NCBI GenBank assembly: GCA_018711545.1
Contig: DVIC01000089.1
Coordinates: 1 to 6,387 of the forward strand
Direction: 5' to 3'
Source: Fimenecus stercoravium
GTDB taxonomy: Bacteria; Bacillota; Clostridia; Oscillospirales; Acutalibacteraceae
DNA: 6,387 bases
The translations under genes were made by a program, and so were the position numbers. Below, piece by piece: positions 1 through 4,812 of the stretch. The notes beneath the pieces are model-generated. The model worked only from the letters and a program-made list of their open reading frames with translations, was not told where the DNA came from and ran no database searches. Positions within the stretch are counted from its first letter, which is position 1. Every line of letters starts with the position of its first letter.

Positions 1-743
1 TCGGGTACGGGGATGATCTCATCATAGATCGATGTGTCCAGCGTCTTAGGCACAAAGCCCGCACCGATGCCCTGGATCTTATGCGCGCCGCTTCTCCCCT
101 CGGAAAGAACGGGCGAAGAAAGCGGTTCGACAGCGACAACGCGAACATTTGGGTCTTTCTCTTTTAAATATTTGCCTGCGCCCGAAAGCGTGCCGCCCGT
201 GCCGACACCCGCAACAAGAATATCGACCTTGCCGTCTGTGTCGCGGTAGATCTCAGGTCCGGTAGTCTCGTAATGCGCTTTCGGGTTGGCGGGATTTTCA
301 AACTGCCCCGCAACTATGCTGTTTTCTGTTTGCCCGTGCAGTTCTTCCGCACGCCGGATCGCCCCGGACATACCCTCATTTCCCGGGGTGAGCACAAGCT
401 CGGCACCGTAAGCGCGCATAAGCTTGCGGCGTTCAACACTCATGGTTTCCGGCATGGTGATCACGACCTTATAGCCGCGCGAAACCGCCATGGCGCAAAG
501 CCCGATGCCGGTGTTGCCGGAGGTCGGTTCGATGACCGTGCCGCCGGGCTTCAGCACACCGCGGCGTTCGGCGTCATCCAAAATGGAAACGGCGATACGG
601 TCTTTGGCACTGCCCGCCGGGTTAAAATATTCCAATTTGAGCAGCAAGCGCGCTGAAAAACCCCGTTCACGCGCCAGGCAGACGGGCTCGAACAGCGGCG
701 TATTGCCGACAAGCTGCGCAAGATTATCATATATTTTAGACAT
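1..743 (-). CDS. cysK: Cysteine synthase A (O-acetylserine sulfhydrylase), 3'-truncated by the window edge
   Basis: A PLP enzyme of the beta family that makes L-cysteine from O-acetylserine and sulfide in the cytoplasm. The frame is open from ATG 743-741 to the left edge, giving 247 residues; full-length CysK is usually about 300-310, so about 60 C-terminal residues lie outside. Visible landmarks are VGNTPL at residues 12-17, NPAGSAKDR at 41-49 with the Schiff-base lysine at K47, the substrate-binding loop PTSGNTG at 73-79, the GQFENPANP segment at 146-154, the PLP-phosphate loop GTGGT at 181-185, and IQGIGAGFVP at 223-232. The start is supported by AAAAGGAG seven bases upstream. The neighbouring transporter is divergent, so cysK has its own promoter. 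Cystathionine beta-synthase or an O-phosphoserine-type sulfhydrylase are alternatives, but the motif spacing and short N-terminus fit CysK best. No frameshift was found when the whole frame was translated. Confidence 0.95.
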   Translation of the reverse strand, partial: MSKIYDNLAQLVGNTPLFEPVCLARERGFSARLLLKLEYFNPAGSAKDRIAVSILDDAERRGVLKPGGTVIEPTSGNTGIGLCAMAVSRGYKVVITMPETMSVERRKLMRAYGAELVLTPGNEGMSGAIRRAEELHGQTENSIVAGQFENPANPKAHYETTGPEIYRDTDGKVDILVAGVGTGGTLSGAGKYLKEKDPNVRVVAVEPLSSPVLSEGRSGAHKIQGIGAGFVPKTLDTSIYDEIIPVP

Positions 744-750
744 AAAACTA

Positions 751-758
751 CTCCTTTT
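751..758 (-). promoter_or_regulatory. Ribosome binding site of cysK
   Basis: On the minus strand this reads AAAAGGAG, followed by a seven-base spacer and the ATG at 743-741. It fixes the cysK start. Confidence 0.85.
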
Positions 759-760
759 CG

Positions 761-786
761 TGCACAGATCGGTCTGCAACCGTGCA
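761..786. repeat. Dyad-containing element in the cysK leader, copy 1 of CAGATCG(G)TCTGCA
   Basis: The sequence CAGATCGGTCTGCA lies at 765-778, flanked by TGCA at 761-764 and 783-786. CAGA and TCTG are inverted around a four-base centre. In the cysK transcript this could form a small hairpin ending close to the ribosome binding site at 758-751. At DNA level it could be an operator half of a pair, because a near-identical copy in opposite orientation lies at 838-850. The function is unknown. Confidence 0.4.
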
Positions 787-799
787 TTTTCCCGCAAGC

Positions 800-828
800 A
801 CGATACCACAGACACTCGTTTTTGTCAA
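800..828 (-). promoter_or_regulatory. Sigma-A type promoter of cysK
   Basis: On the minus strand a perfect -35 box TTGACA (828-823) is followed by a 17-base spacer and a -10 box TATCGT (805-800), which matches the consensus at four of six positions. The -10 is preceded by TGG, an extended -10 (TGn) that would compensate for the weak hexamer. The predicted transcript starts near 793 and gives an untranslated leader of about 50 bases. That is too short for a T-box or a typical riboswitch, but it holds a small dyad just upstream of the ribosome binding site. Confidence 0.7.
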
Positions 829-837
829 CCGAAGTCG

Positions 838-850
838 TGCAGACGATCTG
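838..850. repeat. Copy 2 of the CAGATCGTCTGCA element, inverted, upstream of the cysK -35
   Basis: The plus strand reads TGCAGACGATCTG, the reverse complement of CAGATCGTCTGCA. It matches the element at 765-778 apart from one missing G. It lies 10-22 bases upstream of the cysK -35 box, an activator-like position, while copy 1 lies downstream of the predicted transcription start. The two copies are in opposite transcriptional contexts, so a shared RNA stem is unlikely and a DNA-binding site is the simpler idea. No regulator family was recognised from the motif. Confidence 0.4.
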
Positions 851-893
851 TTTAAATTTGTAAAATAAATATACATTTCGTCTAATAAATCGG

Positions 894-922
894 TTGACGA
901 ACCTTCGTTTTTGTTTTATAAT
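894..922 (+). promoter_or_regulatory. Sigma-A type promoter of the first GPH transporter
   Basis: The -35 box is TTGACG (894-899), the spacer is 17 bases, and the -10 box is a perfect TATAAT (917-922). The predicted start is near 929, leaving a short leader of about 25 bases. The stretch at about 851-890 upstream is AT-rich and could act as an UP element. The near-perfect hexamers suggest high intrinsic strength, so control by a repressor would be expected if the gene is inducible. Confidence 0.82.
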
Positions 923-940
923 TACAGTATTGCCAAATTG

Positions 941-947
941 AAAGGAG
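941..947 (+). promoter_or_regulatory. Ribosome binding site of the first GPH transporter
   Basis: AAAGGAG, followed by a seven-base spacer and ATG at 955. It fixes the start of the transporter. Confidence 0.85.
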
Positions 948-954
948 ATACCAG

Positions 955-2469
955 ATGAAACTGGAAGCTTTGCTGCACAAGGTCTACGGCACCACGCCGA
1001 ACGACGGAAATTTGCAGCCAAAGGAAGCCGTAGCCTATGCTGTGGCAGGGTTCGGGCAGAACTTTATCTGCACCATTATTGGTTCCTATTTGACGATCTT
1101 TATGACGGATGCGCTGCTGTTTGGTTCTGCCGATGTTATGGTCGGCGGAATTTCCGGCGCAATGGCGGTCGCCTACCTGATGCTCGGGACGCGTATTTTT
1201 GATGCGTGCAACGATCCGATCATGGGCTCGATCGTGGACAAAACGCGCACCAAATACGGCAAATGCCGTCCGTATTTGAAGTGGATGGCGATCCCGATCG
1301 CCATTATGACGCTGCTGTGCTTTAACCCGATCGTTGAAGCAGGCACGGTGCGCACATTCGTCTATATCGCCGTGGTATATGTGATCTGGTCCGTTGTCTA
1401 CACCGTGGTGGACGTGCCCTATTGGGCGCTGTCGAGCAGCATGACGAACAACACCATTGTTCGCGGCAACCTGCTGACCGTCACCCGTCTTGTCTGCACG
1501 CTCGGCGCGGGCATCGTTACGGTCGGCGTGCCGATCATCACAGACCTTGTTACGGCGAAATACAAGGATGAAACCGGCACGGTGCTTCCCGAATTTATTT
1601 ACGATAATGCAAACGCCTTAAAATGGACCTATTTCATTTGCGCGGTCGTGTTCACCGTAGTCGCCATCCCGATGTTCTACTATGGGTTCAAGAACACCAA
1701 GGAGCGCATCAAATCTTTGGAAAACCCGCCGAGCCTCGGACACAACCTGAAACTCCTTTTCAAGAACCGCGAACTGATGCTGATCGTGATCTCCGGTATC
1801 TTAGGCGGTGCGCGTATGGTCTACACCTACACGGGCGGCCTGTACTTCGCGCGCTACGTCCTGCACAATGACAGCTGGTACTCTCTGATTACCCTGCTTG
1901 TCGTCCCCGGCGGTCTGGTCGCTTCGCTCCTTGTGCCGTGGATGACTAAAAAATTCACGAAAAAGTGGGCATACATCTATGTACATATCCTTGGTGCGGT
2001 CGTCATGTTTGCCATGTACTTCATCGGCTATGATGCGCCTTGGAAATTGATCGTTTGCGCCATCGGGCTTGTGCTTTTGGGCATCCCGCAGGGCGCGAAC
2101 AACATCCTTTCCTACGCGATGATCGGCGATACGGTCGACTACCTTGAGTGGAAGACCGGTGAGCGTGCAGAAGGCATCTGCTTTGCCATGCAGACGCTCA
2201 TGAACAAGATCGGTATGGCGGTCGGCGCCTTCATCGGCGTGTTCTCTTATGACTGGGCGGGCATCAACCCGACGGCGCCGGACGGCGTTTACATCACCGC
2301 GCAAGGCGAGCAGACGCTGTGGAACCTTCTTGTGCTTTCCGGCGCGCTGAGCATGGTGGGTACCATTATCCCCATCCTGTTCTATCGCCTGACGGAAAAG
2401 AAACAACGGGAAATGGTCAAGGAGATCGCCGAACGCAAAGCCGCACAAGGCGAGCAAGAGGCAGAATAA
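955..2469 (+). CDS. MelB-like GPH-family cation:sugar symporter (MFS fold)
   Basis: An inner-membrane secondary transporter of 504 residues, expected to have 12 membrane segments. It is assigned to the glycoside-pentoside-hexuronide:cation symporter family by the MelB-type segment RIFDACNDP at residues 80-88, followed by GSIVDKTRTKYGKCRPY (91-107). By hand alignment R80, D83, N86 and D87 correspond to MelB R52, D55, N58 and D59. YTVVDVPYW at 149-157 supplies the counterparts of MelB T121 (T150), D124 (D153) and W128 (W157). R178 matches R149, and K400 in DYLEWKTG matches K377. The cation site therefore looks intact. The residue matching the sugar-contacting D19 of MelB is N36 (GFGQNF), so melibiose-type recognition is unlikely. 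Odd features are a cytoplasmic N-terminal extension of about 25 residues, a long hydrophilic loop at about 198-222, and a charged C-terminal tail. The gene has its own promoter and terminator. The substrate cannot be told from sequence; beta-glucosides, xylosides or uronides are all possible. Confidence 0.9.
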   Translation: MKLEALLHKVYGTTPNDGNLQPKEAVAYAVAGFGQNFICTIIGSYLTIFMTDALLFGSADVMVGGISGAMAVAYLMLGTRIFDACNDPIMGSIVDKTRTKYGKCRPYLKWMAIPIAIMTLLCFNPIVEAGTVRTFVYIAVVYVIWSVVYTVVDVPYWALSSSMTNNTIVRGNLLTVTRLVCTLGAGIVTVGVPIITDLVTAKYKDETGTVLPEFIYDNANALKWTYFICAVVFTVVAIPMFYYGFKNTKERIKSLENPPSLGHNLKLLFKNRELMLIVISGILGGARMVYTYTGGLYFARYVLHNDSWYSLITLLVVPGGLVASLLVPWMTKKFTKKWAYIYVHILGAVVMFAMYFIGYDAPWKLIVCAIGLVLLGIPQGANNILSYAMIGDTVDYLEWKTGERAEGICFAMQTLMNKIGMAVGAFIGVFSYDWAGINPTAPDGVYITAQGEQTLWNLLVLSGALSMVGTIIPILFYRLTEKKQREMVKEIAERKAAQGEQEAE

Positions 2470-2491
2470 ATTTTCTTTTTCGAATGAAAGG

Positions 2492-2519
2492 GAGCGCCGC
2501 AAAAGCGGCGCTCTTTTTT
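2492..2519 (+). terminator. Factor-independent terminator after the first GPH transporter
   Basis: A perfect nine-base-pair stem, GAGCGCCGC (2492-2500) with GCGGCGCTC (2505-2513), closes an AAAA loop and is followed by six T residues (2514-2519). It starts 22 bases after the stop codon and separates the two transporter genes into distinct transcription units. Confidence 0.93.
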
Positions 2520-2539
2520 CGCTTTTTTGCATGCGGCGG

Positions 2540-2568
2540 TTGACGGAAATTGGAAAAACAGGTATCAT
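2540..2568 (+). promoter_or_regulatory. Sigma-A type promoter of the second transporter-phosphatase unit
   Basis: The -35 box is TTGACG (2540-2545), the spacer is 17 bases, and the -10 box is TATCAT (2563-2568, five of six matches). It begins about 20 bases after the preceding terminator. The predicted transcription start near 2575 lies downstream of the earliest in-frame start codon (TTG 2527) and almost on top of ATG 2578, so translation most likely begins further on, at TTG 2602. Confidence 0.8.
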
Positions 2569-2588
2569 ATATTGGTAATGCTGAATAC

Positions 2589-2593
2589 GGAGG
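2589..2593 (+). promoter_or_regulatory. Ribosome binding site that decides the start of the second transporter
   Basis: GGAGG, eight bases upstream of TTG 2602. It is the only good Shine-Dalgarno sequence between the promoter and the conserved part of the protein. Confidence 0.8.
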
Positions 2594-2601
2594 TTTTTGC
2601 C

Positions 2602-4020
2602 TTGGAGACTACAAAGACCCGAAAGAATCCCGCGCGCTTCGGGCGCTATATCGGCTACGGGATCGGCGCGGTAGGCTTAGATTTGAGCTATGGGCTGTTC
2701 TATTCCTACCTTTCCAAGTATTTGACGGACGTTCTGCTGATGCCGGCTGCGTTCCTTTTGATCCTCACGCCGATCGCGCGCATTTGGGACGGTATCAACG
2801 ACCCGATGATGGGCGTAATCGTAGACCATACCAAAACACGCATGGGCAAATACCGCCCGTGGATCCTGATCGGCACGTCGTGCAATGCCGTTATACTTGC
2901 CATGATGTTCACCAATCCCGGGATCTCCATCGGTTCCGTTTGGATGTATGTATATGTCGCGGTGATGTATATCCTGTGGGGCATGACGAACACCATGGCG
3001 GACATCCCCTATTGGAGCATGGTGCCGAGCTTCACGAACGACCCGAATGAGCGCAACACCATTTCGACCATTGCGCGTACCTTCAGCGGCATCGGACAGG
3101 GCATCATTACAATCTTCACCCCTTACGCGCTTGTGCTTTTGGGTACGGGTTTAACCGATGAGGAGCGCCAGGTCAGCGCACAGGGCTTCAGCCGCTGGGC
3201 GATCATCTGCGCGGTGCTGCTGGTTATGTTCGCCGTTATTTGCGTTTCCGTTACCAAAGAACGCCATGTGATCTATAACAACGACAAATTCAGCTTCAAA
3301 AAGGTGTTTGAAGTCGTGCGCAGCAACGACCAGCTGGTCGTCTTTATGATCTTCGCGATGCTCTCGAACGCGGGCTGGTACCTGACCAGCGGCGTAGGCG
3401 CCTATTACTTCGACAATGTAGAGGGCGACATCACAAAGCAGAGCACGTTTGCCACATTCGGCGCGGTCGGCTCATTTTTGGGGCTGTTCGTCATTCCGCT
3501 GATGAGCAAAAAATATACCCGCCGCACGATCTACCGCTTCTGCCTGATCATCGTCATCATCGGGTACATCGCCATGACGATCTGCGGGCCGATCCTCCAT
3601 AATATGCTGCTTTTGAGCCTGGCTTACATCATCGCTTCTATCGGCATTGCATCGATGTTCGTCAACCAGACGGTCATGCTTGCCGACATTGTGGACTACG
3701 GCGAATACAAGACCGGGAAGCGCAGCGAAAGCACGACCTTTGCCATGAAAGGCTTTTTGCAGAAAATGGCATACACCATTCAAACGATCGTTATGTTCTC
3801 CGGCTTCGGGATCTCCGGCTATGACGGCAACACGCAGGTACAGACCCCGTTTGCGGAAACGACCATCAGCGTGATGACCTTTGTTGTGCCGCCCATTTTG
3901 GTTCTGATCTCTTTCTTGGTGTTTTCTAAAAAATATAAGTTGTTCGGTGCGCTTTCCGAAAAAGTGCTCGCGTTTGTCAACGCGCGCGATGAAAAAATCG
4001 GAAACACAGAGGATATGTAA
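2602..4020 (+). CDS. Second MelB-like GPH-family cation:sugar symporter, TTG start
   Basis: An inner-membrane symporter of 472 residues when begun at TTG 2602, close to the roughly 470 of MelB. The frame stays open back to TTG 2527, but those extra 25 residues overlap the promoter and have no ribosome binding site. Family evidence, by hand alignment to MelB: RIWDGINDP at residues 60-68 (R60, D63, N66, D67 matching R52, D55, N58, D59), VIVDHTKTRMGKYRPW at 72-87, MTNTMADIPYW at 128-138 (T131, D134, W138 matching T121, D124, W128), R159 matching R149, and K370 in VDYGEYKTGKRSES matching K377. Unlike its upstream paralogue it keeps the aspartate equivalent to MelB D19 (D27 in GLDLSYG). It is separated from the paralogue by a terminator and a new promoter. 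Its TAA abuts the GTG of the downstream phosphatase, so the two are probably co-transcribed. The substrate is unknown; a cation-coupled glycoside is the best general guess. Confidence 0.9.
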   Translation: METTKTRKNPARFGRYIGYGIGAVGLDLSYGLFYSYLSKYLTDVLLMPAAFLLILTPIARIWDGINDPMMGVIVDHTKTRMGKYRPWILIGTSCNAVILAMMFTNPGISIGSVWMYVYVAVMYILWGMTNTMADIPYWSMVPSFTNDPNERNTISTIARTFSGIGQGIITIFTPYALVLLGTGLTDEERQVSAQGFSRWAIICAVLLVMFAVICVSVTKERHVIYNNDKFSFKKVFEVVRSNDQLVVFMIFAMLSNAGWYLTSGVGAYYFDNVEGDITKQSTFATFGAVGSFLGLFVIPLMSKKYTRRTIYRFCLIIVIIGYIAMTICGPILHNMLLLSLAYIIASIGIASMFVNQTVMLADIVDYGEYKTGKRSESTTFAMKGFLQKMAYTIQTIVMFSGFGISGYDGNTQVQTPFAETTISVMTFVVPPILVLISFLVFSKKYKLFGALSEKVLAFVNARDEKIGNTEDM

Positions 4021-4749
4021 GTGAGACTCCTGATCATCCGCCACGGCGACCCCGATTATGCCGTGGATTCGCTAACTGAAAAAGGGCGGCGCGAGGCGGA
4101 ATTCCTTGCCGAGCGCATGGCAAAAGAAAAAATCGATGCGTTTTACGTTTCACCCTTAGGCCGCGCGCGCGATACCGCCGCCTACACCTTAAACGCCATG
4201 CACGCGCAAGGGAAAACACTTGGCTGGCTTCGTGAATTCCACGCGCCGATCTGGGACAAGGCCGCCAAAAAGATCCGAGGGCCGTGGGATCTGCTCCCCT
4301 CCTTTTACACCGTCAACGAGGATTTCTATGACGTGCACCGCTGGGCGGATACGGATTTTATGCGCGGCGGGCTTCGGCTGAAACCGGAATATAACCGCGT
4401 TTGCAAGGGACTGGACAAGGTACTGCGGCAGCATGGCTATGCGCGGCACGGGAACTATTACAAAGCCCTTTCCCCGAACATGGATACACTGGCGTTCTTT
4501 TGCCATTTCGGCGTGGAGTGCGTGATGCTTTCGCACCTGCTGCACGTTTCCCCTGTTGTGCTTTGGCAGGGTTTCTGCGCCGCGCCGACCTCCGTAACGA
4601 CGCTCTACACCGAGGAACGCGAAGAAGGCATTGCTGTGTTTCGGTGCAGCGCGTTCGGCGACATTTCGCACCTGTACGCGCACGGTGAGCCGCCCGCGTT
4701 TGCCGCACGGTTTTGCGAGATGTATGCAAACGAGGATGAAAGACATTAA
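4021..4749 (+). CDS. Histidine phosphatase superfamily protein (phosphoglycerate-mutase-like)
   Basis: A predicted soluble cytoplasmic phosphatase of 242 residues; no signal peptide or membrane segment is seen. The N-terminal LLIIRHGDP carries the RHG motif at residues 7-9, with H8 the expected phospho-accepting histidine. SPLGRARDTA (44-53) matches the conserved S-x-L-x-R-A-x-x-T-A block and supplies a phosphate-binding arginine (R48 or R50). E72 in LREFHA is the likely proton donor. H162 in FFCHFG is the second catalytic histidine. About 90 residues separate E72 from H162, including RGPWDLLP (86-93) and RWADTDFMRGG (107-117), a helical cap that would set substrate choice. The GTG start follows the transporter's TAA directly and is preceded by AGAGGA with a seven-base spacer, so translational coupling is likely. 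Family members hydrolyse sugar phosphates, nucleotides or cofactor phosphates; the substrate here cannot be assigned. A role on a product of the imported sugar is an inference from context only. Confidence 0.88.
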   Translation: MRLLIIRHGDPDYAVDSLTEKGRREAEFLAERMAKEKIDAFYVSPLGRARDTAAYTLNAMHAQGKTLGWLREFHAPIWDKAAKKIRGPWDLLPSFYTVNEDFYDVHRWADTDFMRGGLRLKPEYNRVCKGLDKVLRQHGYARHGNYYKALSPNMDTLAFFCHFGVECVMLSHLLHVSPVVLWQGFCAAPTSVTTLYTEEREEGIAVFRCSAFGDISHLYAHGEPPAFAARFCEMYANEDERH

Positions 4750-4769
4750 GGGTTTCTAAAAAATGGATC

Positions 4770-4796
4770 GCGCCCCGCCGGGAATCGGCGGGGCGC
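4770..4796. terminator. Hairpin between convergent genes, probably a bidirectional terminator
   Basis: A perfect 11-base-pair GC-rich stem, GCGCCCCGCCG (4770-4780) with CGGCGGGGCGC (4786-4796), closes a GGAAT loop. On the plus strand it is followed by an interrupted T tract (TTACTTTTA). On the minus strand a run of six T residues follows a short gap (complement of the A run at about 4758-4763). It lies between the phosphatase stop (4749) and the clp stop (4813) and can serve both convergent transcripts. The T tract is not contiguous with the stem on either strand, so efficiency may be lower than for the terminator at 2492. Confidence 0.8.
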
Positions 4797-4812
4797 TTAC
4801 TTTTATGTCAAT

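Noticed and set aside
273..656. Plus-strand open frames at 34-249, 273-656 and 490-855
   Set aside because: They are antisense to cysK, whose frame is uninterrupted with all expected motifs.
744..793. T-box or SAM riboswitch in the cysK leader
   Set aside because: The predicted leader is about 50 bases, too short for either, and no terminator/antiterminator pair is visible.
551..1021. Minus-strand open frame (156 codons) spanning the divergent promoter region
   Set aside because: It overlaps both promoters and cysK in another frame; its translation has no recognisable motif.
1801..2568. Minus-strand open frame (255 codons) opposite the first transporter
   Set aside because: It covers conserved GPH-family coding sequence and the terminator on the other strand. 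Its composition is Arg/His/Asp-rich and no family motif is visible.
3472..4044. Minus-strand open frame (190 codons) opposite the second transporter
   Set aside because: It is a shadow of the transporter C-terminal half; the His/Asp-rich translation is the reverse image of membrane segments.
4189..4746. Minus-strand open frame (185 codons) opposite the phosphatase
   Set aside because: It is antisense to the catalytic-motif frame and has no recognisable domain.
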